Shown: positions 11,225 to 24,041, counted from the stretch's first letter. The stretch is 64,000 nucleotides of DNA from Azolla caroliniana (GCA_043228905.1 JBHGNT010000002.1:10850001-10914000), one strand, 5' to 3'. Notes: generated from the letters alone by a model not told the origin. Numbers and translations: made by a program.

Positions 11225-12230
11225 TCACTCCAGCATGGGATTTCTCGTTAGTCTGATCCGTCTTTGACACTTGTCTAGTTTATTGGCTGACGACACCTTG
11301 GTCAACATGACCGACCCATTCTCCTCCGTATGAATGTTCATCAGTGAAAACTCTTTATCTTCCACTTTCTCCCGTAGCCAGTGGTATCTCCTTTGGATGT
11401 GCTTGGTCCGGGAATGGTAGCTCGCGTTCTTCGTGAGGTAGATGGCACTTTGATTGTCGCAATAGAGTCGGAATTCCTCTTGCCGATCCCTAGCTCTCCA
11501 ATGAAGTCCTTCATCCAGATTACCTCTTTTCCAGCTTCTACAGGTGCCATGTACTCCGCTTCCATTGTCGACAGTGCAACGGAATTATGCATCCTCGACT
11601 GCCACGATACATCTCCCCTTGCATAAGTCATGACATATCCGGATGTAGACCGGCTGGTATCCACATCACCTGACATATCCGAATCCGTGAATCCTTCAAG
11701 TTGGGGTTTTGTTGAGTCGAATCGGAGGCACATACTTGAGGTGCCTTTCAAGTACCGAAGTATCCACTTAACCATGGTTCAATGTTCTCTTCCCGGATTG
11801 CTCATGAACTGACTGACCACTCCGATTGCATATCCGATATCTGGCCAGGTACACACCTTTGTGTACATCAAGCTCTGATGGCAAAGGCATATGGTATCTT
11901 CATAATCTCCCACTTTTGTGCCTTTGTCTTCGAGCTCTGCTTTCTGGATAGTTTGCAATTTTTTGGAAGTGTTGACTCGACCGGCTTAGCATCTGACATG
12001 CTGAACCTTTGAAGCACCTTTGTCACGTACTTCTCCTGTGACAACCACAATAGCTTCTTCGTCCGGTCTCAGACTATGTGCATCCCCAATATTGATCTCG
12101 CCAAACCCAGATCTTTCATTGAGAAGATCTGGTTCAAGGCCTTCTTCAGATTTTCAATTTTGATCTGGCCCGGTCCAATGATAAGCATGTCATCCACATA
12201 CAACAAAAGTATTAGGAAGTCGTCGTTGTC
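11225..12230 (-). pseudogene. Element E pol fragment (RT to RNase H)
   Basis: The RNase H part has TDSDMSGDVDTSRSTSGY, ALSTMEAEYM and EVIWMKDFIGELGI. The RT part ends at LLLYVDDMLI (about 12183-12215), so the catalytic motif is present. There are frame breaks near 11480 and 11870. At 12230 it is interrupted by a solo LTR and resumes at 12726, with a short coding stretch lost at the junction. Confidence 0.85.
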
Positions 12231-12719
12231 TGCTGGAATAGTAACCGCCGGACATAACGTGGGATAAATTAAAATACAAATTAAAATATTGTAAGAAACG
12301 AATGTAACAGTTCACGCGAGGAGCATAACCGACGAGACACCTTGTGTATATAAAGGGCAGAAATCCTATGTAAAGGGTTAGTGTTGTTTTGAGAGTTCTT
12401 TTCTAATATAGTATTATCTCCCTTGATCTATTGTGTAAGTGCCAATGTGATATTGAGTGAGGGTTATACTCTGTTAAGAAGTGCGTACCTGTGAACGTAA
12501 GGTTAAGCTTGTTCCCGTAGTTACGCATCGTTCCTTCGGTTGTAGTCGGGAACCTTCATGCCCTATAGATACGTACTATTCAGTAAAAAGTGAGGTATGG
12601 ACGTATGCAGTACGCCTCTCTATCCATTGTAATGCAACCCCTTGATGCCTACCTTGAAGGATAGTGGGTAGACTGTTCTAGTCGACAGTACGCTGACAAC
12701 AGTTGTCACAGGATACACA
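12231..12719 (+). mobile_element. Solo LTR of an unrelated element, inserted in E
   Basis: This 489-bp block starts TGCTGGAATAG and ends GGATACACA, and is flanked by GTTGTC on both sides (12225-12230 and 12720-12725). TATATAAA at 12347-12354 points to plus orientation. No coding domain is present. It resembles no other LTR in the window. The matching flank is 6 bp, one more than usual; one base may match by chance. Confidence 0.65.
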
Positions 12720-12725
12720 GTTGTC

Positions 12726-12993
12726 GGCATGTGTCTTGTGGTATCCCTGATCGGTCATGGAGTCAATCTTCCGGTACCATTGTCAAGGAGCTTGCTTCAA
12801 TCCATATAAGCTTTTCTTCAACCGGCATACCAGGTGCTCATCGGGTGTCTTTCTATGCTTCTTCGAAGTTTTCTAGTTGCCCCTCATCGGTCAGCAACAC
12901 ATGCTCTACATCTGGAAATCTACGGTGAACTATTCTTACCTTAAGAGGATAGCTCCATTCTTGTTTTTTGGCCATTGGTTCCTCCATTTCTTC
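12726..12993 (-). pseudogene. Element E pol fragment (RT start and acidic linker)
   Basis: It reads (C-terminal to N-terminal along the top strand) MTDQGYHKT, LKKSLYGLKQAP-like and then, after an internal deletion at about 12838-12845, the linker FPDVEHVLLTDEGQLENFEE. Roughly 400 bp of RT present in relatives is missing at that joint. Solo LTR F cuts it at 12993. Confidence 0.8.
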
Positions 12994-13251
12994 TGTGCAA
13001 AATAGCACTCGGCAACAACTGAGTCTTAAACTCAATGGAAGAACAAAAAACAGAAATGGAGATTAATACACTTACACAGACAACAGAAAGGACACATGAT
13101 GTTTATGTGGAAAACCCTAATAGGGAAAAACCAAGGGAGGCCACATACTCCAACTATCACTATAGGAGGAAGGATACAATACAAGACTCAGAGGCAATGA
13201 CGTGGAGCTCTATACTGTCGCCAATCGGCGGTCACAATAGAAAGGCTTTCT

Positions 13252-13291
<40 letters not shown>

Positions 13292-13577
13292 CCTCTGTAC
13301 ACCAATATCTTTGCTCAATTTCACATAATAACTAACTACACACAAAGTGGTTGCCCTAAGTCATATTTATACTTATATGACTTTAGCGTTGTTTACAAAT
13401 ATGGACATGACATGCACTCTAGAAACATATTTACAAATATGTCCCTGAAATCGGTTTACACTGGATTCATCTGGATACCTTCCGGATCCGCTCGGTCCGG
13501 TTCCCTCCTTCGACCTGTCCGACCCGGCTCCTCTGGTTCTCATTTGGATCCCATCCGGAGGGACCGAATTCCCAACA
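12994..13577 (-). mobile_element. Solo LTR F (family of element G), inserted in E
   Basis: It is 584 bp, with TG...CA ends (top strand TGTGCAAAATAGC to CCCAACA). It carries the purine-flank-proximal block GAGGGACCGAATTCCCAACA and a CT microsatellite near 13256-13287. E's acidic linker continues on both sides. The flanking 5-mers TCTTC and TGTTC differ by one base, compatible with a mutated target duplication. Confidence 0.72.
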
Positions 13578-13945
13578 TGTTCTTCATCTGAATCCAATTC
13601 GGGGTCTTCTTCGGTTTCGGTGTCCAAATGTTCTTCTTCGGTCGATTCGAATTCTTATCCGACTCTGGCCGGTTCTTCAAGTGTCTTCCGACTTCCGGCC
13701 GGATGGGTCCTTGTGTCTTTCGACCGATCTCTGTCGGTCGATCCAGAGTCCGCTATCTTCTTCTCCGACTCCCAGTCAGCAATAGTCTTGTCTTCCATGA
13801 AGACTACGTCTCGACTCCGGAACACCTTCTTGTTGACCAAGTCCCACACTTGGTACCCGAACTCATCATCACCATATCCAAGGAATATGCATGGCTGAGA
13901 CTTCGGATCCAATTTCACTCTCTTGTTCTTTGCATGGTCTGAGAC
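13578..13945 (-). pseudogene. Element E pol fragment (end of integrase and linker)
   Basis: It codes for KRVKLDPKSQPCIFLGY, GDDEFGYQVWDLVNKK and VFRSRDVVFMEDKTIADWE, which follow the integrase core in copia elements, and then the acidic DTETEEDPELDSDEE linker. Reading towards integrase, it ends abruptly at 13945 at a piece of LTR G. Confidence 0.82.
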
Positions 13946-14061
13946 CAAGTTCACATCGGCTTCATCTGGATCCGTTTGGTCCGGTTCCTTCCTTCGCCCC
14001 GTCCGATCCGGCTCCTCTGGTTCTCATTCGAATCCCATTCGGAGGGACCGAATTCCCAATA
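13946..14061 (-). repeat. Truncated 3' LTR of copia element G
   Basis: Only the first ~116 bp of the LTR (element sense) remain; the match to LTR F starts near TTCACATCGG and ends CCCAATA, so the terminal CA is mutated. A purine tract (14062-14071) follows. The rest of the LTR was lost at the junction with E, so no target duplication can be read. Confidence 0.8.
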
Positions 14062-14071
14062 AACTCCCCCT

Positions 14072-17000
14072 TCACTCCCGCATGGGATGTCTTGTCAATC
14101 CGATTCATCTCATGCACCCGTCTAGCTTGTCGGTTGACAGCACCTTGGTCAGCATGTCCGACCCATTCTCCTTTGTATGGATCTTCGTCAGCAAGAACTC
14201 TTTATCTTCTACCTTCCCCCGGAGTCAGTGATATCTTCTCTGGATGTGCTTGGTCCGGGAATGGTAGGGTGTGTTCTTTGCGAGGTGGATGACACTTTGA
14301 CTATCGCAGTAGAAGCGAAATTCCTCATGCCGGATCCCTAACTCTCCGATGAAGTCCTTTATCCACATTACCTCCTTACCGGCTTCTACGACTGCCGTGT
14401 ACTCCACTTCCGTTATCGACAATGCAATAGACTTCTATAGGCTCGACTGCAATGATACGGCTCCCCCTGCATATGTCATAACAGATCCGGATGTAGACCG
14501 GCTGGTATCTACATCAACCGACATATTCGAATTCGTGAATTGTTCAAGTTGGGGTTTACCTGAGCCAAATTGGAGGCACATACTCGAGGTGCTTTTCAGG
14601 TACTAGAGTATCCACTTGACCGCGATCCTGTGTTCTCTTCCCGGATTCCTCATGAACCAAATGACCATTCTGAGAGCATATCCAATATCCGGGTAGGTAC
14701 ACACCATTGTGTACATCTAGCTTCCGAAGGCAGAGGCATAAGGTATCTTCATCATCTCCTACTTCTCTACCTTTGTCTTCGGGCTCTGCTTCCCGGATAG
14801 CTTGCAGTTTGCCGGAAGTGTCGATCCGACCGACATAGCATTTGACATGCTGAACCTTTGAAGCACCTTTGTCACGTACTTTTCCTGTGACAATTGCAAC
14901 TGCTTCTTCGCCCAGTTCTGGATTATGTGCATCCCTAGGATCTCTCTCGCCGGACCTAGATCTTTCACTGAAAAGGTTCGGTTTAGGGCCTTCTTCAGAT
15001 TCCCGATTTTGGTTCGGTTCGGTCCGACGATCAGCATGTCATCCACATACAACAAGAGTATTAGGAAGTCTCCTCCGTCGAACTTCTTCACGAACGTGCA
15101 ATGGTTAGCCTGTGTCTTGTGGTATCCTTGATCGGTCATGAAGGAGTTGAACTTTGCCAGGGAGCTTGCTTCCATCCGTATTAGCTAGACTTCTTCAACC
15201 AACACACCAGGTGTTCCTTCCCTTTCCTGACAAATCTTTCCGGCTATTGCATGTAGATCTCTTCTTCGAGGTTGTCATGTAGGAACGTCGTCTTGACGTC
15301 TAGTTGCTCTACCTTGACGTCCATGCTTGCCGCTATGCTCAATACAGTTTGGATGGATGTCATCTTTACTACTAGGGCAAAGATCTCGTTGAAATCCACT
15401 CCCTTCTTCTGCTGGAAACCCTTCACCACAATGCGGGCTTTGTACCTTGGTGGATTTCCGGCGTCTCCCGGCATCAACTTGTACACCCACTTGTTCCAGA
15501 GCGCTCTCTTTCCTTTCGGCAGCTTTGTCAATTCATTTGTGTGGTTCTCATGCAGGGAATCCATCTCATCCTGCATGGCACTAAACCACTTGCGGCTGTG
15601 GGTGTCTTCCTTTGCTTCTTCGAAGCTTTCCAACTCCCATTTGTTGGTCAACAACACATGCTCTGAATCCGAAAATCTCTGGAGGCTCCTCTCTATCTGA
15701 TGGGATATCTTCATCCTTGGTCTTCGGCCACCGATTCCTCCTTTTTTTCTTCATCCGAATCCGATTCGGGGTTTTGTCCGATTCTTTTTCGGTCAGTTCG
15801 AGTCTTTGTCCGAATACGGCCGGTTCATCATGGTCCTCGTCTGACATCCGGTTTTCGACTGGATGTGTCCTAGCATCTTCCAACTGGTCTCGGTCGGTCG
15901 ACCTGGAGAGCACTATCTTCTTCTCGAACTCCCAGTTGGCAATAGTCTTGTTTTCCATGAAGACTATACTATGTCTTGACTATGGGACACCTTCTTGTCG
16001 ACCAAGTCCCACACCTAGGAGCCGAACTCATCATCACCGTATCCAAGGAATATGCATGGCCTGGACTTCGGATTCAATTTCACTCTCTTGTCCTTTGCAA
16101 CATGCACGTATGCAAGACAACCGAACACCTTCACATGCTGGTAAGACACATCTGTACCAGTCCATACGCCTTGAGGTGTGTCTCCGTCCAAGGTTGTTGA
16201 GGGTGATTTGTTAATCACGTACGCTGTCGTCATCAATGCCTCAACCCAAAATGTATTGGATAGTTTAGCATGTGCCAGCATGCTCCGGACTCTCTCCATC
16301 ATGGTCTGGTTCATCTTTTCAGTCAATCCATTTAGCTCTGGTGTCTTCGACACGGTGAATTTGAGTCGTATTCCTTTTGTTCAGTAGTACTCCTCGAACT
16401 GTCCCCAATATTCTCCTCCGTTGTTTGCTCGAACCACCTTCAGTTTCTAGCCAGTTTCTATTTCCACTCTCGCATGGAAGTCCTTGGAAACGGATAATAC
16501 TTGGTCCTTCGTCGTCAGTGGTGAGACCCACATCTTCCGCCTGTGCTCATCTATGAACGTCATGAAGTACTGGGATCCGGCATGTGACTTCATGTCCACT
16601 TGGAATACATTGGTATGCACAAGTTTCAGCGGTGCATTCCGTCTCATCAATTGTCTTGACCGGAAAGCGGTTCGGTTTTGCTTGCCGGCCAAGCAGTTGA
16701 TGCATCTCTCAACCTGCACTACGCATCTTTCACCTCCAGAATGAGGTTTTCCTTGACAAGTCTTCACATCACTTTCTGGCTCATGTGAGACAACCTTTTG
16801 TGCCAAAGCTCACCGACATTGTTGGATGCCACGTTCACTTCTTCCCGGCATATCCAGGCATGCATCATGTACAGTGTGTTGATCTTCAGGGCTCAGGCCA
16901 CGATCAGGCTTCCTTTGCAAAACTTCATGACTCCGTTCTGGATGCTACCCATGTAGCCTTCATCATCTAGTGAACCGGCTGACATCAGGTTCAACTGAAC

Positions 17001-18088
17001 CTCTGGAATGTGTCCGACATCCTTTAACAACAACTTGCACCCGGTTGACGTCGTCAACCACACATCTCCTATGCCAACAATTCGGCATGCACCTTCATTT
17101 CCCATCCAGACAAAACCATGATCTCCGAATCTATAGGATAAGAAACACTTCCGATCGGGAGTCAATTGGAACGACGCTCCGGAATCGATCACCCATGTCA
17201 TTTCGTCGCGGACAAGATGCAGCTTACTCTCCTCGGTGATTAGCAGCAGTTCTTCTTCACTTGTCGCGATTGTCGACGTTCCTCTTCTTTTCGAAATCTT
17301 TTTCAGTTCCAGAATGTCAGCTCCCCATTTGGTTTTCTAGAAGTGTCGGCAATTCTTCTGGAAGTGCCCCTACTTTCCGCAATAAAAGCATGTGGGCCTC
17401 CCCCTTGACTTCGATCTCGTCCCTGATTTGTCCTGGTATGGGGACTCCGAATACGACCTCTTCCTCGGTTATGGTTGTCTTCCATAATCAAGGCCTTCGG
17501 ATCGGTTCCGGACTCCCGGTCCTTTCGGCGAGCTTCTTCATCCAACAAGCTAGATTTTACCCTTGCTAGGGATAAATGTTTACCTTCCAGCCCGACGTTG
17601 CCCAAAGTGACAATTAGCATCTCCCAACTATCCGGGAGGGAACTGAGCATCAACAACGCAAGTACCTCGTTGGCTAGAGGTACTTCCAACAAAGTTGTTT
17701 GATTTATGAGCCCCTAGAAGGCATTGATGTGCTCCGCCATGCTGGATCAGTCTTGGTAGCGGAATCTCACTAACTTTCGAAATACCGAAACCCGATTTAT
17801 AACGTGTTTACTCTCCAACATGGTACTGATTTTCTCTCAGAGCACATGAACCTTAATTTCTTCATTAAAGTTGTTGTACAGGCTCATGTCGATGAAGCAT
17901 CTACTGTATGTCGCTGTCTTCATATGCATCACCTCCCACGTCGTGGCATTGATCTTGTCCAGTTTCTTGTCCCCGAACTGTACTGGAAACCAGAGATCTT
18001 TGACCACGAGCATGTCCCTCATCTTTGACTTCCACCCTGGGTAGTTGGTGCCGGTGAGCTTGAACATGCTTCCGAATGAGTCTTCCAT
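14072..18088 (-). pseudogene. Element G gag-pol, heavily decayed copia
   Basis: All copia domains are present in order from the start at 18088: Gag (MFKLTGTNYPGWKSKM), knuckle region near 17340-17400, protease VIDSGASFQLTP near 17190, integrase zinc domain and core, RT with LLLYVDDMLIVG near 15030-15070, and RNase H ending at 14072. Lesions are many. Stops and frameshifts break it into at least eight pieces. In integrase the first catalytic Asp is Asn (LVHTNVFQVD near 16625) and the second is also Asn (VRANNGGEY near 16430). It is the same subgroup as H. It must be non-functional. Confidence 0.88.
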
Positions 18089-18097
18089 TTGTTCTTT

Positions 18098-18109
18098 GCT
18101 TAGATACCA
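18098..18109 (-). other. Primer binding site of element G (decayed Met type)
   Basis: The element strand reads TGGTATCTAAGC, two bases away from the initiator-Met complement. It lies three bases inside the 5' LTR. Confidence 0.7.
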
Positions 18110-18112
18110 GTT

Positions 18113-18439
18113 TGTGCAGAAAGCGCTCAACAACAACTGAGTCTTAAACTCAATGGAAGAACAAAAAATAGAATTGGAGATTAATACACTTACACAGACA
18201 ATAGAAAGGACACAAGATGTTTACGTGGATAACCCTAATAAGGAAAAACCATGGGAGCCCACAGACTCCAACTATCACTATATGAGGAAGGATACAATAT
18301 GAGATAAAAGACAACGACCTTGAGCTCTATACCTTCACCAATCAGCGATTACAACATCTGTAACCTCTGTACAACAATATCTCTACTCACTTTCGCATAA
18401 TAACTAACTACACACAAAATGGTTTCCCTAAATCATATT
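18113..18439 (-). repeat. 5' LTR of element G, first part
   Basis: It starts TGTGCAGAAAGCGCTC on the top strand and matches LTR F through CCTAAATCATATT. It is split at 18439 by element I and resumes at 23853. Confidence 0.85.
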
Positions 18440-18722
18440 TGTAAAAGAATACGTTGTGTGGAAGCGTGTGCGTAAACACAGAGTACACAGTTTAGAGGAA
18501 TAAGACAGTTCGGTAAACACATAAAAATGCGGAGATGGAGAGACAGATTAGACAACAAAAAACTTCAATTCAAAATAATGACGCTTTGTTCTACATACAC
18601 TTTGTGCTCCGTGAGCACCTTATATACAAGCCCTGACAATCAGTCTGACACAAGTACTGACAGTACTTGACTGCTCATAAATGAGCCTCGACACTTACTC
18701 CCAAAATTATTCCTTATGAGGT
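18440..18722 (-). repeat. Truncated 3' LTR of element I
   Basis: It matches 23419-23702 with scattered substitutions up to TTATTCCTTA(T/C)GAGG, then similarity stops. The last ~145 bp seen in the 5' LTR, and the polypurine tract, are missing. The following 18723-19027 instead reads as degraded C-terminal extension of pol. Confidence 0.82.
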
Positions 18723-21700
18723 TCCGTAAGCTCTTCCGGATCTACGCTCCGGTTCCTTCTGGCTTCACGCCTCGCTCACGCTCCTCGACCTGTTCGATTC
18801 CGCGTGCTTAGACCCTTTCGATCAACTTTTCTACTCGTTCAGCCCTTCTTGCTGTCGTGGTGTCGGCGTGTCCTTCGCTGCCCTTTTCTCCGCATGGCCT
18901 TCAGTTGATTCGGCGTATCCGAGTCGAACATTCCGATTGAATTGAACACTTTTGATTCAATTCCGCTCTCATCCAAATTGGTTATCTCCAATTCGTCTGC
19001 TGCCTTTAGGCCTTTGACAACTTCCGATCACGTCTTCGTCTTGGCGTTATCTCCCCCTATTTCGGCTATCCTCAGCTCCTTCTTATGCGTACGACCCTTG
19101 CTTCCTTCTTCGGCTCCTTCAACCAGTCCAAAATTGAATTCTTCATCCGATTCCTCATCACGGTCACTTCCGCCGGTATGAACACCTCCGCTCCTTCCGC
19201 TCCTTCCGCACTCTTGTTCCTGTTCGTCTTCCTTTCTCCCCTTTAACTTTGGCGTGTCGAGGTGACGCAACCCTAGCTCACCCGAGAAATGCAGTAACTT
19301 GTTGAGACTAAGAGGTTTTGTGAAGATGTTGGCAATCTACCGATCAGTCGAAACATGCACCAATTTGACTTCTCCTGAAAGGACCCACTCACGGACAAAA
19401 TGGTAATGCACCTCAATGTGCTTGGTCCGGGCGTGGAACACGAGGTTTTTCACAAGGTGGATACTTCTGAGGTTGTCGCAATAGATTGTCGTCGGATCAG
19501 ACAACTCTACCTACAGATCCCGTAATAGCCGTTTCAGCCAAATGACTTCGCACGTAGTGACAGTTGCCCCTCGATACTCGGCCTCCGTGCTCGACAGTGC
19601 CACTATCGGCTGCTTTTTGCTGCTCCACGCGATCGTCACACTTCCTAACGAGAAGGCGTATCCAGATGTGGATCTATGATCACTTGCGTTTTTGGCCCAA
19701 TCGACATCCGTGTAGCCGACTAACTGTTCGGCTACGCCTACTCGATAGAGCAACGCCATGTCTTTCGTGCCGCTGACATATCGCAATATCTGTTACGCGC
19801 ATTGAAAGTGTTCGGCCGTAGGTTGCGACATGAATTGACTGATTAGGCCGACTGGATATCTAAGATCCGGCAGAGTAATCGTCAGATAGATAAGGCTTCC
19901 GACAATCTGTCAGAATCGTGTCGGTTTGCATGCCTTTCCCGAATCTCGGCGAAGCTTTGCGTTTCTATCCAGAGGGGTTGAGATGGACTTACAGTTTGCC
20001 ATTCCGAACTTGAAGAGCATATTCAACGCGTAATGACACTGGCTGATCAATATACCTTCGAGGGTATGGATCACTTCGATCCCGAGGAAGTAATGAAGGT
20101 CTCCAAGATCCTTCATTTCAAACGATGCCGCAAGCTGAGACTTCACGCAGCAGATTTCATCCAGGTCAGCACCGGCGAACTGTTGCGTAATCTTTGCGTT
20201 CCAAGCTCGTGGGGCTTGCTTTAGGCCATATAAGGATTTCTTCAATCGGCAAACTGCCAAGGTGTTTTGTTCGGATAGAAATCCAGGGGACTGTACCATG
20301 TACACTTGTTCCTCAAGATCACCTTGCAGGAACGCGTTCTTTACATCCATCTGATGTAAGTGCCACCACTTTGCCACTGCTACGGCTAGCAGGACTCGCA
20401 CGGTAGTCATCTTCGCGACAAGCGCGAAGGTCTTGTCATAGTCCACATCGTGCTTCTACGTGTAGCCTTTTGCTACTAAACGGGCCTTGTAGCGGTTGAC
20501 AGAGCCATCGTTGTTGTATTTCACCTTATACACCCATCTGCATCCGATGGGCTTTACACCCTTTGGTGCGTCAACTAGGTCCCATATCTTATTCTACATT
20601 AAGACGCGCATCTCTTCCTCCATTGCGGCATGCCAATTTGTGTCCTTCGCCGCTTCTGCGTAGCTCTCTGGCTCACGCACTTCCGCCACTCATGTCATGT
20701 ACGCGTAATGGTGCGCCATGTACTCATTATACCCATACCTCTTTACAGGATTCTTCTGGAGGGTAGATCGGCGTAATTCGTCATTACCCGATTTCACGAC
20801 TTTTTCGGCTACCGTTGACCTCTTCCGTGGAGGTTCCTTTTCAATTTGCCCGTAGTCAGACTCACTCCGATCTGACTCGGCGCTGCCGAAGTCGTATTCT
20901 GACATTTTCTTCTTGCCTTTTTCCTTGCGTGTAAGCCGTCTCCTCGGCTTCCTACGCGAGGAATGCACGAGCGAGTCTCCACTACTCGCCGTCTCATCAT
21001 CTGGTCGGCCATCTCGGCCCAACCCCTCATTCGGGCCGCTTAGCCGAAATGAGATAGGACTCTCTCTCAGAGCTCTGACGTCCTCATCATGCGGAGGCAT
21101 TTCCGCCTCACTGATTTCTTCTTCAGAAATCGGAATGGAGTCTTGAGGTACTGGAGGTGAAGGCAAGTACCATGAAGCGGACTCATCGAAAACGACGTCG
21201 CGCCTTACGTGTACCTCCTTTGTTCGAGGGTCATACCACTTATACCCTTTCTGCTCATCTGAATAGCCGACCAAGATACATTTCTTAGCTTTAGCATCCA
21301 GTTTCCTCCTTTTTTCCTTCGGCATGTAAACATACGCGATGCTGCCAAGTTCGGCTTCTTCCCGAAGTACAACTCATGTGGCGACACTCCTCCATTAGCA
21401 GAAGTCCGATTCGGCCCAATAGAATTTTGGCATATGCTTCTCTTTAAGCATTGCCCTAGCCGCTTCTTCAATCGTCCGATTCTTCCGCTTGGCTACGCCG
21501 TTCTGCTTCGACGTATATCTACATGAGATTTTGCGTCGAATTCCCTCCTTCCGTAGATAACATGGGAACTGGTCGGAGAAGTACTCCTTCCAGCCATTGG
21601 ACTGTAGGAATTTGATTTTAAGCCCTGTTTCCCTTTCCGCGAGGCTCTTCACCTCCAAGAAACATGTGAAAACTTCGCTCTTCTTTGCGATCGTGCATGC

Positions 21701-23314
21701 CCACATGTGCCAGGTGAAATCATCAATGAAGGTTACAAAGTAACGGCTTCCACTGAGACTCATGTTTTGTGTCAGACCCCACACATCCGAATGTATCAAA
21801 TCAAGCGGATTACGGCTCTGATTACGCTCATTGGGGAATGGAAGTCGGTGTTGTTTTCCCATCTGACAGGTTTCGCAGACTTGGCCATTCCGGCCATGAA
21901 ATTTCGGCAGGTCGATATCCGATTCGACCTTTTGTCCTTTTGCGTACAACGCAGTTCCGGGTTGATTAGTGTCGAGGATAAACATCCTCCCTTCACGGCG
22001 CCCTTGCGTGATTACTTTGCCTTCCTCTTCTATGAAGCAACCGAGATGTGTGAATTGAACCTGCATTCCCTGGTCAACGATCTGACCAACCGATACTAGG
22101 TTCTTCGTTATTGTCGGGATGTGCAACACATTCATGAGTTTCCCTTTCTGCTCAACATGGCTAAGAGGAACTTCGCTGACATGTTCGATGGTATGCGGAG
22201 TGTCGTCTCCCGTTTCGACCACTCCTTGTGATTCCAGTTTCTCCAAGTACGAGAACCATTCCTCGTGACTCGTCATATGATTTGACGCTCCGGAATCAAC
22301 ATACCACACCTCGCTTGATTTCGAGGTGTTCACGACCATAGAATTGGCGTTATGCTTCATTACGAAGGCTAGGCCCGATTTGTTTCTGGCTCGTTTAGAG
22401 CCTTCTGTGTAGTGCGATCTCTGATGCCTCTCTGTGTTTCTTCAGCTCAATCCGGCTATGTCCGAATTGGCTCGCTTTTTCCAACACTCACTCTCCTTGT
22501 GGCCTTTCTTGCCATAGTACCAGCAATCCGGTGCGGTCTTCTCTTGCGGTCTTCTGGTGCCGCCATGGTTCCCCCTGCTTGTGTAGGGTTCGGAATTGCT
22601 ACCGGCATCTCGATTATGCCGTACATTCTGCTCTTTTCAGCCGCCTCCATTGCACACCGATCCACCTTGTCCACCACGACCACAGGGCCTATCATCCTCA
22701 GTGTAAAGCATCTTGCCATTGGTGTGCGCACTCGTCGATGCACCCGCGTGGTTTTCTTCTATGACCAACATTGACTGAAGCTCGAAAAATGAAGGCGTAA
22801 TCTCCCTCGTGGAGACTGCCGTTCGGAAAGGCCCGAACTTTCACACCAAGCCACCAAGACAAACCTGCACCATTTCATCTTCCTCGACGTCCACGTTGAC
22901 GGAGTTAAGAGAGTCGCAGATTTCTTTGATCGTGGTGGTGTAATCAGCCACCGACATATCTCTTTGTCATACATTGCTGAGCTCCTATCTGAGCTGCAGC
23001 TTTCTGGCCATTGTGCTAGCGGCGAAAATCCTTTTGAGATTTGCCCAGGCGTTCTTCGGCGTCTTGGCATCCCGAATATAGCTCAAAAGCTGATCGCTCA
23101 CACAGGACGCAAAGCAGTACAACACTCTGCTTGCCGCTTGTTCCCAAGCCGGATAGTCCCTGTGTGTCGAGTCGGGTGCCACATCGTTTGCTCCTTCGAC
23201 ATAAATCCAGTAGCCATGGCCGAGCAGGTACTGGTGCATCTTGTACGACCAAGATGCGTAGTTGCTCCTGTCGAGCTTCTCACTCAGAAGTGAGCTTCCC
23301 ATTCCTCTATCCAT
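18723..23314 (-). pseudogene. Element I gag-pol, decayed
   Basis: The start at 23314 gives MDRGMGSSLLSEKLDRSNY, a copia Gag. The knuckle near 22490-22530 reads CWYYGKKGHKESEC, with the second Cys replaced. Protease has WYVDSGASNHMTS near 22290. In integrase the first Asp is kept (IHSDVWG), but the second site is QSNGWKEY (Asp to Asn) and the Glu site is NGVAKRKNR (Glu to Lys). RT runs VDYDKTFA-like to EMKDLGDLHYFLGIEV but lacks about 50 residues with the YVDD motif (joint near 20130-20180). RNase H has YTDVDWAKNASDHRSTSGY and ALSSTEAEY. A charged tail (RKEDEQEQECGRSG) follows RNase H. It cannot code for a working enzyme set. Confidence 0.88.
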
Positions 23315-23406
23315 AGTATTGTCTTTTTCTCCTCCAAAAATGAACAACTTCAACTCTGTTTCATCACAAACTTTTCTTGTTGGCTGCAGAGGATTTCAAC
23401 CCTCGC

Positions 23407-23418
23407 GCTCTGATACCA
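23407..23418 (-). other. Primer binding site of element I (initiator Met tRNA)
   Basis: The element strand reads TGGTATCAGAGC directly abutting the 5' LTR with no spacer. Confidence 0.9.
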
Positions 23419-23847
23419 TGTAAAAGAATACGTTGTGCGGAAGTGTGTGCATAAACACAGAGTACACAGTTTGGAGGAATAAGACAGTTCGGTAAACACA
23501 GAAAAATGCATAGATGGAGATGGAGATGGAGAGGGAGAGACACAGCAGACAACAGAAAACTTCAATTCAAAATAATGATGCTCTGTTCTACATACACTTC
23601 GTGCTCAAAGAGCACCTTATATACAAGCCTGACAATCGGGTTGACACAAGTACTGACAGTACTTGACTGCTCATAAATGAGCATCGACACTTACTCCCAA
23701 AATTATTCCTTACGAGGAATATCGCTCTAACGGCCTTTCGGTTTACGCACCGATACGGCCAGATTGTGCGTACTAACTTACGCATCTAGTCTATGCACTA
23801 GGTTACATGCCATATTACGCACCCAATGTTGAGCTTGTATCTCAACA
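23419..23847 (-). repeat. 5' LTR of element I (complete)
   Basis: It is 429 bp, with TG...CA ends. The top strand runs TGTAAAAGAATACG to GTATCTCAACA. The GCACCTTATATACAAG stretch near 23610 contains a TATATAAGG-type box on the element strand. Confidence 0.9.
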
Positions 23848-24041
23848 ATATTGATACTTATATGAATTTAGGGCTATTTACAAATATGGATATGATAGCC
23901 ACTCTAGAAACATATTTACAGATATGTCCCTGAAACTGGTTCACACCGGATTCATCCGTATACCTTTTGGATCCTCTTGGTCCGGTTCCCTCCTTCGACG
24001 TGAGACCGGCTCCTCTGGTTCTCATCTGGATCCCATTCGGA
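23848..24041 (-). repeat. 5' LTR of element G, second part, truncated
   Basis: After the ATATT duplication it resumes at GATACTTATATGAATTTAGGG and matches LTR F to CCCATTCGGA. It lacks the last ~16 bp (the TGTTGGGA terminus in element sense) and passes straight into copia coding sequence E'. Confidence 0.85.

Larger units (their letters stand above)
18440..23847 (-). mobile_element. Copia LTR retrotransposon I, nested in LTR G
   Basis: This is a 5,408-bp element with exact ATATT duplications at 18435-18439 and 23848-23852. It belongs to a copia family unlike the others here: its LTR begins TGTAAAAGAATACG on the top strand, and its Gag and RNase H are distinct. The 3' LTR has lost its outermost part, and the coding region carries stops, a deletion of the RT active site and altered integrase residues. 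Confidence 0.93.
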
